A DNA stretch of 64,000 nucleotides from contig NZ_AP027737.1 of the NCBI RefSeq assembly GCF_030296695.1, positions 1,488,001-1,552,000 of the forward strand, in the 5' to 3' direction. How positions within the stretch are numbered: position 1 is the stretch's first letter; every line of letters starts with the position of its first letter. This document shows positions 36,720 through 45,449 of this stretch, one piece after another. The notes below the pieces were generated by a model. It had not been told where the DNA came from, searched no databases, and saw nothing but the letters and a program-made list of their open reading frames with translations. The position numbers were made by a program, and so were the translations under genes. This DNA comes from Agromyces mangrovi. Its GTDB lineage: Bacteria > Actinomycetota > Actinomycetes > Actinomycetales > Microbacteriaceae.

Positions 36720-38621
36720 ATGAGCAGGAACGCACCACCACGGCGCGGTCGCACGGCGACCGCGCTCGTCGCCGCCGCACTCGTCGCGGGAGCCGTCGTC
36801 GCGGCGCCCGCGCAGGCCGCACCACCGCAGCAGGTCGATCCGCAGGCGCCCGACTTCGGCCCCAACGTGACCGTCCTCGACCCGTCGATGCCACTGTCGG
36901 AGATCTCCACGGAGCTCGACGCCCTCGCCGACCGCCAGCGCGACGCCGAGATGAGCGAGGACCGCTACGCGGTCTACTTCCTCCCCGGCGAGTACGGAAC
37001 CGACGAGCAGCCGCTCCAGTTCGAGGTCGGCTACTACACGGAGGTGGCAGGCCTCGGGGCATCCCCCACAGACGTCTCGGTGAACGGCGCGATCGAGGTC
37101 TACAACCGGTGCCTCACCGACGGCGGCACGGGCAACTGCATCGCGCTGGTGAACTTCTGGCGCACGATCTCGAACCTCTCGATCGACGTGAACGGCACCG
37201 GGCAGGACGGCTGCCGCGCGAGCGCGAACTTCTGGGCCGTCTCGCAGGCCGTGTCGATGCGCCGGCTCGACATCTCGGGCGCGAACGTCAGCCTGCAGGA
37301 CTACTGCACCAACGGCCCGCAGTACGCGTCGGGCGGCTTCATCGCCGACTCGCGCCTGCCGTTCACGATCAACGGCTCGCAGCAGCAGTGGCTCGTGCGC
37401 AACAGCGACGTGACCGCGGGCTGGAGCAACGCCGTCTGGAACCAGGTGTTCGCAGGCACCGAGGGCGCGCCGGACGACTCGACCTTCCCCGAGCCGCCGT
37501 ACACGACGATCGACGAGACGCCGATCAGCCGCGAGAAGCCGTACCTGTTCGTCGACGAGGCCGGGAACTACGCGGTGCGCGTCCCCTCGGCGCAGACCGA
37601 CACGCGCGGCATCACCTGGGCCGAGGGCGAGACCGCGGGCCGCACGGTGCCGATCACCGAGTTCTTCATCGCCACCCCCGACTCGTCGGTCCAGGAGATC
37701 AACACGGCGCTCGCGCGCGGCAGCAACCTGCTGCTGACGCCGGGCGTGTACGACATCGACGAGACGATCCGCGTGAAGCGGGCCGACACCGTGGTGCTCG
37801 GCATGGGCCACGCCACCCTCACCGCCACGGGCGGTGCGGTCGCGATGGACGTCGCCGACGTGCCCGGCGTCGTCATCGCCGGCGTGACATTCGACGCCGG
37901 CACCGAGCTCTCGCCGGTACTGCTCCGCGTCGGCAAGGCGAACGGCGAGCACGGCACCGGCAGCGCCGCGCGGGCCGCCGAGTCGAACCCGACCACGCTG
38001 AGCGACGTCTACGTGCGCGTCGGCGGACCGCACATCGGGAAGGTCGACACGGCGATCGAGGTGCACAGCGACCACGTGCTCATCGACCACGCCTGGATCT
38101 GGCGTGCCGACCACGGCATCGAGGGGTTCACCGAGGGCGTGAACGGCGACACCGACCGCTGGAACACGAACACCGGCCGCAACGGCATCCTCGTCACCGG
38201 CGACGACGTCACCGCCACCGGGCTCTTCGTCGAGCACTTCCAGCAGCGCAACACGCTCTGGGAGGGCGACGGCGGCACGGTCATCCTGTACCAGAACGAG
38301 CTGCCGTACGACCCGCCGACGCAGGCCGACTGGACCCAGCCGGATGGCACGCTCGGCTACCCCGGGTACACGGTCGCCGACGACGTGACGAGCCACGAGC
38401 TCTTCGGCGCGGGCGTGTACGTGTTCAACCAGAACGACCCGTCGATCGTCACCGAGAACGGCTTCTCGGTGCCCGATGTCGAGGGCGTGCGACTGCACCA
38501 CGTTATGACGGTCAACCTCAGCGCTGGGACGATCCGGCACGTCGTGAACGGCGTGGGCGGGCAGGTCGACAACTCGAACACCGGGGCTCCGGCGTTCATC
38601 GTCGACTACCCGGCGCCGTAG
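36720..38621 (+). CDS. Secreted right-handed beta-helix protein of unassigned activity
   Basis: A 633-residue exported protein (signal peptide ending near AQA-AP). Two pectate-lyase-like halves are suggested: the first with TVLDPSMPLSEISTELDALA, YAVYFLPGEYG and NFWRTISNLSIDVNG, the second with VQEINTALARGSNLLLTPGVYDIDETIRV, HSDHVLIDHAWIWRADHGI and TGLFVEHFQQRNTLWEGDGG. The twin N-terminal 'lid' motifs with a GVY/GEY turn resemble the double beta-helix of GH55-like glucanases, so a role on extracellular polysaccharide is possible. Database entries of this type are often named by error after other enzymes; I assign only the fold. Three Cys pairs may form disulfides. ATG 36720 follows AAGGAAGAGG. 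Confidence 0.75.
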   Translation: MSRNAPPRRGRTATALVAAALVAGAVVAAPAQAAPPQQVDPQAPDFGPNVTVLDPSMPLSEISTELDALADRQRDAEMSEDRYAVYFLPGEYGTDEQPLQFEVGYYTEVAGLGASPTDVSVNGAIEVYNRCLTDGGTGNCIALVNFWRTISNLSIDVNGTGQDGCRASANFWAVSQAVSMRRLDISGANVSLQDYCTNGPQYASGGFIADSRLPFTINGSQQQWLVRNSDVTAGWSNAVWNQVFAGTEGAPDDSTFPEPPYTTIDETPISREKPYLFVDEAGNYAVRVPSAQTDTRGITWAEGETAGRTVPITEFFIATPDSSVQEINTALARGSNLLLTPGVYDIDETIRVKRADTVVLGMGHATLTATGGAVAMDVADVPGVVIAGVTFDAGTELSPVLLRVGKANGEHGTGSAARAAESNPTTLSDVYVRVGGPHIGKVDTAIEVHSDHVLIDHAWIWRADHGIEGFTEGVNGDTDRWNTNTGRNGILVTGDDVTATGLFVEHFQQRNTLWEGDGGTVILYQNELPYDPPTQADWTQPDGTLGYPGYTVADDVTSHELFGAGVYVFNQNDPSIVTENGFSVPDVEGVRLHHVMTVNLSAGTIRHVVNGVGGQVDNSNTGAPAFIVDYPAP

Positions 38622-38627
38622 GCGCCA

Positions 38628-38661
38628 CGCGCGCCCGGTCCATCGGCGGGCCGGGCGCGCG
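38628..38661. terminator. Bidirectional hairpin between the beta-helix and TetR genes
   Basis: CGCGCGCCCGG (38628-38638) pairs perfectly with CCGGGCGCGCG (38651-38661) around a 12-base loop, in the 68-base gap between two convergent genes. It is a likely terminator for both. Confidence 0.7.
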
Positions 38662-38689
38662 ACCCCTCGTGCCCGCGCGTCTCGCCGCG

Positions 38690-39342
38690 TCAGGTCGCGC
38701 GGAGCGGGGCGACCGCCGTGGAGTCGGCACCGAGTGCGACCAGCCGGTCGGCCACGGCGACCGCGGCGCGCCGATACGGCTCCTCGGTCTCGCGCAGCAG
38801 CGAGCGCGTGTTCGCCGCATCCAGCAACGCGGTGATCTCGAACGCGAGCTGCGCCGCGTCATCCAGGCTCGGGAGCTCGCCACGTTCCATCGCGTAGCCG
38901 ATCGACACCGTGAGGTACCCCTCCCACCTGTCGAGCGCACCCATCACCCGGTCGCGCACCGCCCCGGGCTTCGAATCGAACTCGACGGATGCCGCCGAGA
39001 AGAAGCATCCCCCGAGAAGACGCGGCGCGACGAGTAGGCGATCCACCCGTCGACCAGGGCGACCACCCGCTCGAGCCCGCGTTCGGTCGCAGCGCGCGCG
39101 GGCGCGATCACCTCGTTCGTGAAGAGTGCCTGCGCGGCGTCGATCGCGGCGAGCTGCAACCGCTCCTTCGAGCCGAACAGCGCCGCGACCCCGCTCTTGC
39201 TCTGGCCGGCCGCCTCGGCGATCCGGGCGATCGAGAGCCCGTCGAGGCCCTCGATCGACGCGAGGTCCATCGCCTGCGCGAGCACCTCGCGTCGCGATTC
39301 GTCGCCGCGTGCGCGGCGTCCGTCGATGACCCCTTGCGTCAT
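38690..39342 (-). pseudogene. TetR-family regulator, frameshifted (probably a sequence error)
   Basis: The N-terminal frame carries the helix-turn-helix GLSIARIAEAAGQSKSGVAALFGSKERL (about residues 35-62) and continues to VDGWIAYSSRRVFSG, then loses homology. The next frame resumes GGCFFSAASVEFDSKPGAVRD and runs through the ligand domain to the stop at 38690. The break is a run of five C on the plus strand (39009-39013); a sixth base gives RRVFSGGCFFSAASVEFD and a 217-residue protein. This GGCFF...EFDSKPG pattern is typical of a TetR subgroup. It is divergent from an alpha/beta hydrolase with paired operator-like repeats between them. Confidence 0.85.
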
Positions 39343-39358
39343 GCCCCCATCTTACCGT

Positions 39359-39396
39359 ACGATCGTCCGTATAGTTAGTAGGACGATCGTTCGTAT
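39359..39396. promoter_or_regulatory. Twin operator repeats between TetR and hydrolase genes
   Basis: ACGATCGTCCGTAT (39359-39372) and ACGATCGTTCGTAT (39383-39396) are near-identical direct repeats 24 bp apart, each containing the palindrome ACGATCGT. They sit between the divergent TetR gene and the hydrolase gene, 20-43 bases before the latter, where a TetR dimer pair would block both promoters. Confidence 0.75.
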
Positions 39397-39415
39397 TGTT
39401 TCAAGGAGCCGAGAG

Positions 39416-40336
39416 ATGTCCGCCCTCACCGCCATCGCCACCGCCACCCGCACGGTCGCCGCCGCCTCGCCGCGCGCCGGCTCCGCCCTCGCGCTGCGCC
39501 TCTTCCTCCACGTCGGTCGACGGATGCCCCTGGCCGACCGCGACCGCACCGTCATGGACCAGGCGCGACGCTCGACCGTCCGGGTGCCGGGCATCGACCG
39601 TCGCGGCGTCGACCTGGTCGCGTACGAGTGGGGCTCGGGCGACGACGTCGTGCTGCTCGTGCACGGCTGGCAGGGTCGCGCGAGCCAGTTCGCCCCGATC
39701 GTCCGCGAGCTCCGCGCCGAGGGCTATCGCGTCGTCGCCTTCGACGCTCCGGCGCACGGCGACTCCGCCGGCCGGCACGCGTACGTCATCGACTGGGTCG
39801 ACGCCATCCACGCGCTGCAGCACCGGTACGGACGGTTCGAGGCGGTCGTCGCCCACTCGTTCGGCGCGCTCGGCGTCTTCACCGCCGTCGCCGAGGGCGT
39901 GACCGCCCGGCGCGTCGTCACCATCGCCTCGCCGGCCGACGCCGACGCCGTCTTCGCCGAGTTCGGCTCGGCGCTCGGGCTCGACGACCGCACGCTCGAC
40001 GACATGCGCCGACGCTTCGTGGCGCGCCTCTTCCCGGGCGAGCCCGACCCGTTCGCGCGCGTCTCGGCGATCCGCCACCCGCTGCCCGAGTCCGACGAAC
40101 TGCTCGTCGTGCACGACCCCGACGACCGGCGCGTCTCGTCCCGCGAGGCGGAGCGCCTGCTCGACGCCCACCCGGGCGCGCGACTGCTGCACGCGCCCGG
40201 CACCGGCCACACGCGCATCCTGCGCGACGACGCCGTGCTCGACGCCCTCGTCGCGTTCGTCGGCGGTGGCGGGCGGGCGGCGGGAAGCGCGCCCGGCGCT
40301 CAGCCGTCCGACCGCGCCGCCACGACCTCCGCGTAG
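39416..40336 (+). CDS. Alpha/beta hydrolase
   Basis: A 306-residue alpha/beta hydrolase. The oxyanion motif is LLVHGWQGRASQF, the nucleophile Ser is in AHSFGALG (a G/A-x-S-x-G variant), the acid is probably Asp in LLVVHDPDDRRV and the catalytic His is in PGTGHTRIL. The N-terminal 65 residues (including LALRLFLHVGRRMPLADRDR) resemble a membrane-associating extension. Substrate unknown. It has AAGGAG before the ATG and is controlled by the divergent TetR gene, an arrangement common for hydrolases handling a toxic ester or lipid. Its last 37 bases overlap the convergent glycosyltransferase gene. Confidence 0.88.
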   Translation: MSALTAIATATRTVAAASPRAGSALALRLFLHVGRRMPLADRDRTVMDQARRSTVRVPGIDRRGVDLVAYEWGSGDDVVLLVHGWQGRASQFAPIVRELRAEGYRVVAFDAPAHGDSAGRHAYVIDWVDAIHALQHRYGRFEAVVAHSFGALGVFTAVAEGVTARRVVTIASPADADAVFAEFGSALGLDDRTLDDMRRRFVARLFPGEPDPFARVSAIRHPLPESDELLVVHDPDDRRVSSREAERLLDAHPGARLLHAPGTGHTRILRDDAVLDALVAFVGGGGRAAGSAPGAQPSDRAATTSA

Positions 40337-41499
40337 AACGCCGCGTGCGCGGCGGCGACCGCGGCATCGTCGAGCAGCCCGGGCGTCGCGGCCGCGCCCG
40401 CGGCGAGCAGCCCGCGCAGCGCATCGTCGCCGGCGAGACGCCTGAGCGCGTCCGCGAGCGCGTCGACGTCGCGCGGGGCGACCACGAGTCCGTTGACGCC
40501 GTCGGTCACCCACTCGGCGGGCCCGCCCTCGCCGGCGACCACGACCGCGCGGCCGGCCGCGAGGTACTGCAGCACGTTCTGGCCGAGCGGCTCGGGGCGG
40601 ATCGACGCCTGCACCGCGACGTCCCACCCGGCGAGCGTGCCGGCGATGTCGTCGACGTGCCCCGGGAACTCCACCCGGTCGGCGACGCCGAGCTCGCCGG
40701 CGAGCGCCCGCAGGTGCCGACCGTACGCCTCGTGCCCGAAGGGCGCGTCGCCCGGCAGCACGAGCCGCGCGTCCGAGTCGCCGAGCGCCTGCGTGAACGC
40801 GCGCAGCAGCAGCTCCTGCCCCTTCCACGGGTCGATCCGCGCGAGCATCCCGATCCGCAGCGGGCCGGCCACCGGCCGGGCGGCCGCAGTGCGCCGCTCG
40901 ATGCCCGCGGCGCTCGGGATCACGACCGTGCGGGCTCCCCGCCGCAGGAACGGGGTGGCGGTCTCGAGGGTCGCGCGCGAGTTCGCGATCACGCCGTCGG
41001 CGCGGGGCAGCACGAGTCGCGTCATGAGCGCGTACCCGGCCCGCCCGATCGCATCCGGGTCGGTCATGTCGCGCAGGTGCACCACGAAGGGCACGCGCGA
41101 CGTGAGCGCGGCGAGCGCCCCGTAGGCCCCGGCGCGCGCGGTGTTCGCATCGACGAGGTCGGCGGTGCGGAAGGCGGGGTGCAGTCGCGTCGCGGCCGCC
41201 TGGAGACCCAGTCGCGCCAGCGCCGCGGCCTGGTGCAACGCACTGCCGGCGCTCACGCCCGCGGGCTGTCGGACGCCGGCGACGCGCACCGGCACACGCG
41301 CCGGCAGCTGCGTGTAGACGCCTGCGCCCGCGGCATCCGTCGGCGCCAGCAGCACCACCGGCGACCAGGCCGGGCCGGCCCGCAGCATGCGCACGAGCGC
41401 GTACTCCGCGCCGCCGCGCGCGGTCGTGTGGTCGAGGTGCAGCACGCGCGTCGCACGCGCCGCACCGCCACGGGGCGACCGGCCGCCGGCAGCGCTCAC
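40300..41499 (-). CDS. Glycosyltransferase family 4
   Basis: A 399-residue GT-B enzyme. The N-terminal donor of the fold is RVLHLDHTTARGGAEYALVRML (GGAE motif); the C-terminal nucleotide-sugar domain has LRIGMLARIDPWKGQELLLRAF and EPLGQNVLQYLAAGRAVVVAGEGG (E-x7-E type). It transfers a sugar in surface-polysaccharide synthesis; donor and acceptor unknown. Its GTG start overlaps the stop of the tyrosine phosphatase gene (GTGA). The 3' end overlaps the hydrolase gene on the other strand by 37 bases, marking the left border of the polysaccharide locus. Confidence 0.9.
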   Translation of the reverse strand: MSAAGGRSPRGGAARATRVLHLDHTTARGGAEYALVRMLRAGPAWSPVVLLAPTDAAGAGVYTQLPARVPVRVAGVRQPAGVSAGSALHQAAALARLGLQAAATRLHPAFRTADLVDANTARAGAYGALAALTSRVPFVVHLRDMTDPDAIGRAGYALMTRLVLPRADGVIANSRATLETATPFLRRGARTVVIPSAAGIERRTAAARPVAGPLRIGMLARIDPWKGQELLLRAFTQALGDSDARLVLPGDAPFGHEAYGRHLRALAGELGVADRVEFPGHVDDIAGTLAGWDVAVQASIRPEPLGQNVLQYLAAGRAVVVAGEGGPAEWVTDGVNGLVVAPRDVDALADALRRLAGDDALRGLLAAGAAATPGLLDDAAVAAAHAAFYAEVVAARSDG

Positions 41500-42173
41500 T
41501 TGCGGCGCCTACCCGTGCCCGGCTGCCCGCCCGCGCCCTCGCGGCCGGCGAGCAGCTCCGGCCCGTAGGACGCGTCGTGGTACGCCGCGACCTCGGCCGC
41601 TGGCATCCCGAACAGCAGTCCGGCGAGCGACGCGAGCGCGGGCACCTCCTCGGCCGCCATCCGCAGGTAGTCGTCGTCGGGGCCGCCCTGGGGGTCGATG
41701 ACGTCCTCGTCGCCCGCGCCGAGGGCCCGGTTGCCGGCGAGGCCGACGACGACCGATCGCAGCTCGGCCGCCGACGCCGGCGGTGCCGGCAGTCGCAGGC
41801 TCGCGGCGATGCGCCCCGCCTCGCGCATCGTGAACGCGGTGCGCAGGGTGCCGGGCACCAGCTCGATCACCCGCTCGCGGTGCCGCCGCGACGCCACCAG
41901 CACGAGGTCGGCCGCGCGCAGCTGGGCCTCGGTGACCTGTCGGGCCCGGTGGTCCCGCCCGTCGCCGCCGAGTGCGGTGGCGATCGCCCGCGCCCGTCGG
42001 CCCATCGACGCCCCCTCGGGCGCACGCGTGCCGGCGCTCGCGACCCGCACGGTGCCCGAGACGGCGGGCGGCAGGTACCAGTTCGCCCACGTGCCGAGCA
42101 GCATCGCGCCGAGCGGCGAGCGGTGCACGTTGCCGGTGCAGACGACGAGCACGTCGAACGTGTCTCCGGCCAT
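41496..42173 (-). CDS. Low-molecular-weight protein tyrosine phosphatase (Wzb-like)
   Basis: About 225 residues. The P-loop is CTGNVHRSP (Cys12, Arg18; C-x5-R), and the general acid Asp is in DVIDPQGGPDDDY. The C-terminal extension beyond the usual 150 residues ends in a basic GRRRK. In polysaccharide loci these enzymes dephosphorylate the BY-type tyrosine kinase (here at 56020-57528), and the pair sets polymer length and export. ATG 42173 is used (MAGDTFDVLVVCTGN). It is divergent from the GT4-GT2 fusion gene, sharing a 94-base promoter region with TAGTGT (42233-42238) as a possible -10 box of the latter. Confidence 0.9.
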   Translation of the reverse strand: MAGDTFDVLVVCTGNVHRSPLGAMLLGTWANWYLPPAVSGTVRVASAGTRAPEGASMGRRARAIATALGGDGRDHRARQVTEAQLRAADLVLVASRRHRERVIELVPGTLRTAFTMREAGRIAASLRLPAPPASAAELRSVVVGLAGNRALGAGDEDVIDPQGGPDDDYLRMAAEEVPALASLAGLLFGMPAAEVAAYHDASYGPELLAGREGAGGQPGTGRRRK

Positions 42174-42267
42174 GCCACCCCCGTCGATCCCGGACCGGCG
42201 CACGAGGGGTTCGGGCCCCGTCGGCGCGCGGATAGTGTTGCTCGCAAGGAGTCTACGAGGAGATGCG

Positions 42268-44313
42268 GTGCGCGTACTGAGGGTGTCTCACAGCGCCGTC
42301 GTCGACGAGTGGCGCGGACGCGAGCGGGCCCTCGGGGACGCGGGCGTCGACGTCCACCTGCTGAGCGCCCGCCGCTGGCACGCGGGCGGCACCGAGGTCG
42401 ACCTCCGGCCCCGCCCCGGCGAGCGCGTGACAGGCGTCCGCACCCTCGGCCGACACCCCGCACTCTTCGTCTACGATCCCCGCCCGCTGTGGCGCGCGCT
42501 CGGCGAGCGGTGGGACGTCATCGACCTCCACGAGGAGCCCTTCGCGCTCGTGACCGCCGAACTGCTGGTGCTCCGGATGCTCCGCGGCAACCGCGCACCG
42601 GTCGTGCTGTACACCGCGCAGAACCTCTCCAAGCGCTACCCGGTGCCGTTCCGCTGGCTCGAACGCTGGGCGCTCCGCACCGCGTCCGGCGTCTCCGCGT
42701 GCAACTCGGAGGCGGCCCGCATCGTCGAGCGCAAGGGCTTCGCGGGTCGCGCACGCGTGATCCCGCTGGGTGTCGACCTCGACCGCTTCCGGTCGGGTGG
42801 GGCGACGGATGCCCCTGAGCCGCAGCCCGCACCGATCGGCGACGCCGACCCGATCACCGTCGGCATCCTCGGCAGGCTCGTGCCCGAGAAAGGTCTCGGC
42901 GTGCTGCTCGACGCGGCCGAGCGCGAACCGCGGCTGCGCCTGCGCATCGGCGGGTCGGGCCCGATGGCCGACGAACTGGCCGCGCGGGCCGCGGCCGGCT
43001 CGCTCGCGGGCCGGGTCGAACTCGTCGGCCCGGTCGACCCCGACGACGTGGTCGCGTTCTACGCCGGGCTCGACGTGGTGACGATGCCGTCGCTGCCCAC
43101 ACCGAGCTGGACCGAGCAGTTCGGCCGGGTCGCCGTCGAGGCGATGGCCTGCGGCGTGCCGGTGGTCTCGAGCGACGCGGGCGCGCTGCCCGACGTCGTC
43201 GGCGGGGCGGGCATCGTCGTTCCCGCGGGCGACGCGGGCGCGCTCGCGGGGGCGTTGGTCGACGCCGCCGGGCCCCGCGCGGACGAGCTCCGCGCAGCGG
43301 GCGCGGCACGCGCCGCCGAGTGCGGGTGGGACGCGGTCGGCCGGGACTACCTCGACCTGTACCGGTCGGTGCTGCATGAGGCATCCGCTGCGCCCTCGCC
43401 CCCCGTCGAGGTGGTCGTGGTCGCGTACGGGGCACCCGACCTGCTGCGTCGGGCGCTCGAACCGGTCGCCGCCCTGCCGACGACCGTCGTCGACAACTCG
43501 TCGCTGCCCGAGATCGCCGCGCTCTGCGCCGAGCTCGGCGTGCGCTACCTCGACCCGGGCCGCAACGGCGGCTTCGCCGCGGGGGTCAACGCCGCCCTCG
43601 CCGACCGGCTCGTGCCCGGAGCCGACGTGCTCCTGCTGAACCCCGACGCCGAGGTCTCGGCCGACGACGTCGCCGCGCTGCAGGCCGCGCTCCGCGCACG
43701 CGACGACCTGGCGAGCGTCGGCCCTGTGCAGGTCGACGAGCAGGGCCGGCTGGCGCGCGTCGAGTGGCCGTTCCCGTCGCCCGCCGCGACCTGGCGCGAG
43801 GCGGTCGGGCTGGGCGCGGCCCGCGGCGGGCCCACCTTCGTGATCGGCTCCGTGCTGCTGCTGCGCGCCGAGGCGCTCGCGCAGCTCGGCGGGCTCGACG
43901 AGCGCTTCTTCCTCTACGCCGAGGAGACCGACTGGGCGTACCGCGCGCACCTGCTCGGCTGGCGGCACGCCGCTGTGCCGGGCGTGCGGGCGCTGCACGT
44001 CGGCGCGGGTACGAGCGGCGACTCCGTGCGCCGCGAGGCGCACTTCCACGCCTCGCAGGAACGCTACCTGCGCAAGCACTTCGGCGCGCTCGGCTGGCAG
44101 GTCGCCCGCACCGGCCAGTGGGCCGGCTCGATGGCCCGCGCCCTCGCCCTCCCCGGCGAGCGCGGCATCGCCGCCCGTCGCCGCGCGGCGCTCTACCGGC
44201 TCGGCCCGGTGCGCGTGGAGGCGCGCTTCCGGTCGCGCGCGCCGAAGGACGGCGGCGCCCCCGTCGCATCCGACCACACCGCCCTCGCCCAGCCGAATAC
44301 GATCGCCTCGTGA
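42268..44313 (+). CDS. Bifunctional glycosyltransferase: GT4 domain fused to GT2 domain
   Basis: A 681-residue two-domain protein. Residues 1-370 are a GT-B, family 4 enzyme (TVGILGRLVPEKGLGVLLDAAE; FGRVAVEAMACGVPVVSSDAGALPDV). After a Pro/Ala linker (ASAAPSPP) residues 380-681 form a rhamnosyltransferase-like GT2 domain: VEVVVVAYGAPDLLRRAL, LDPGRNGGFAAGVNAAL, LLLNPDAEVS (DxD-like) and GLDERFFLYAEETDWAYRAHLLGW. It probably adds two successive sugars. GAGGAG precedes the GTG. It starts a rightward run of four coupled glycosyltransferase genes (42268-48783) joined by GTGA/ATGA overlaps. Confidence 0.9.
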   Translation: MRVLRVSHSAVVDEWRGRERALGDAGVDVHLLSARRWHAGGTEVDLRPRPGERVTGVRTLGRHPALFVYDPRPLWRALGERWDVIDLHEEPFALVTAELLVLRMLRGNRAPVVLYTAQNLSKRYPVPFRWLERWALRTASGVSACNSEAARIVERKGFAGRARVIPLGVDLDRFRSGGATDAPEPQPAPIGDADPITVGILGRLVPEKGLGVLLDAAEREPRLRLRIGGSGPMADELAARAAAGSLAGRVELVGPVDPDDVVAFYAGLDVVTMPSLPTPSWTEQFGRVAVEAMACGVPVVSSDAGALPDVVGGAGIVVPAGDAGALAGALVDAAGPRADELRAAGAARAAECGWDAVGRDYLDLYRSVLHEASAAPSPPVEVVVVAYGAPDLLRRALEPVAALPTTVVDNSSLPEIAALCAELGVRYLDPGRNGGFAAGVNAALADRLVPGADVLLLNPDAEVSADDVAALQAALRARDDLASVGPVQVDEQGRLARVEWPFPSPAATWREAVGLGAARGGPTFVIGSVLLLRAEALAQLGGLDERFFLYAEETDWAYRAHLLGWRHAAVPGVRALHVGAGTSGDSVRREAHFHASQERYLRKHFGALGWQVARTGQWAGSMARALALPGERGIAARRRAALYRLGPVRVEARFRSRAPKDGGAPVASDHTALAQPNTIAS

Positions 44314-45449
44314 CCCGAATCGTGCAGATCGTCCCGCACATCGGCGTGGGCACCGGCGTCGCCGGCGTCGCGGCGAACCTCGAGCGCGAGCTGGCTGCGC
44401 TCGGGGTGGAGGTCGAGCGGTTCACGTACATCCAGGCGCGGCGCGGCAAGCGCGATTCCCACCCTCGCACGCGGCTCGGTCGTCGCATCGCGGGCGGCTG
44501 GAAGCAGGTGTGGTTCAGCACCGTCGGCACGCGTCGGGCTCGCGCCTTCCTGGCGGAGCGGCCCGACGCCGTCGCGATCTGCCACAACAACGTGCTCGCC
44601 GGCGACATCTACGTCAACCACGGCGTGCTCCTCGCGTCGATGCGTGCCCGCGGCCGCTCATGGTGGCGCACCTACCGCAATCCCGTGCACGACTTCATCT
44701 ACCTGCGCGACCGCATCCGCTATCGCGGGCGCACGCATCGTGCGGTCGTCGCGCTGTCGGAGGCCGAGGCGGACGCGCTCGAGGCGACGTACGGGCCCCT
44801 GGGGTCCCGAGTCGTCGTCATCCCGAACGGGGTCGACCAGGAACGCTTCCGTCCGCCCACGGCGGAGGAGCGGGCCGCCGCACGCGCCGACCTGCAGCTC
44901 GGCACCGAGGAGCGGGTCGCGGTGTTCGTCGGCCACGAGTTCAGCCGCAAGGGCCTGTCGTTCGCGATCCAGGGGCTGCGGTACGCGCCGACCGTGCTCC
45001 TGCTCATCATCGGCGGCAACGACGACATCATCACCGAGGCCTATGCGGAGGCGACGGCGGCGGGCGTCGGGGAGCGCGTGCTCTTCCTCGGTCCGCGTTT
45101 CAGCCTGGCTCCGTTCCTCGCGGCGTCCGACTTCTTCGTGCTGCCCAGCGCCTACGAGGCGAACGCCCTGGTCGTGCTCGAAGCACTGGCGAGCGGGCTG
45201 CCGGTCGTGACCACTCGCACCGGGTTCGCGCCCGAGGTGATCGTCGACGGCGAGAACGGCTACCTCGTCGATCGTGACGCGCGGGAGGTGGGTGAGCGGC
45301 TCGACGAACTCGCGCAACTGTCCGACACGGAGCTCGCGGCCTGGCACGCACGCGCTCGCGCCAGCGTCGAGCCGTACACCTGGCCGGCGATCGCGCGACG
45401 CTACCTCGACCTGGCGCGCGAGGTCGAGGCGGAACGGAGCGTCGCGTGA
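44310..45449 (+). CDS. Glycosyltransferase family 4 (paralogue of the next gene's first half)
   Basis: A 379-residue GT-B enzyme with RIVQIVPHIGVGTGVAGVAA at the N-terminus, VVIPNGVDQERFRPPTAEE in the linker, and VAVFVGHEFSRKGLSFAIQGL plus LPSAYEANALVVLEALASGLPVV in the C-terminal domain. It is clearly paralogous to the first half of the next protein (shared VWFSTVGTRRAR, FLAERPDA, ICHN, GDxYVNHG, RNPVH). GTG start overlaps the preceding stop. Part of the surface-polysaccharide pathway; donor unknown. Confidence 0.9.
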   Translation: MTRIVQIVPHIGVGTGVAGVAANLERELAALGVEVERFTYIQARRGKRDSHPRTRLGRRIAGGWKQVWFSTVGTRRARAFLAERPDAVAICHNNVLAGDIYVNHGVLLASMRARGRSWWRTYRNPVHDFIYLRDRIRYRGRTHRAVVALSEAEADALEATYGPLGSRVVVIPNGVDQERFRPPTAEERAAARADLQLGTEERVAVFVGHEFSRKGLSFAIQGLRYAPTVLLLIIGGNDDIITEAYAEATAAGVGERVLFLGPRFSLAPFLAASDFFVLPSAYEANALVVLEALASGLPVVTTRTGFAPEVIVDGENGYLVDRDAREVGERLDELAQLSDTELAAWHARARASVEPYTWPAIARRYLDLAREVEAERSVA

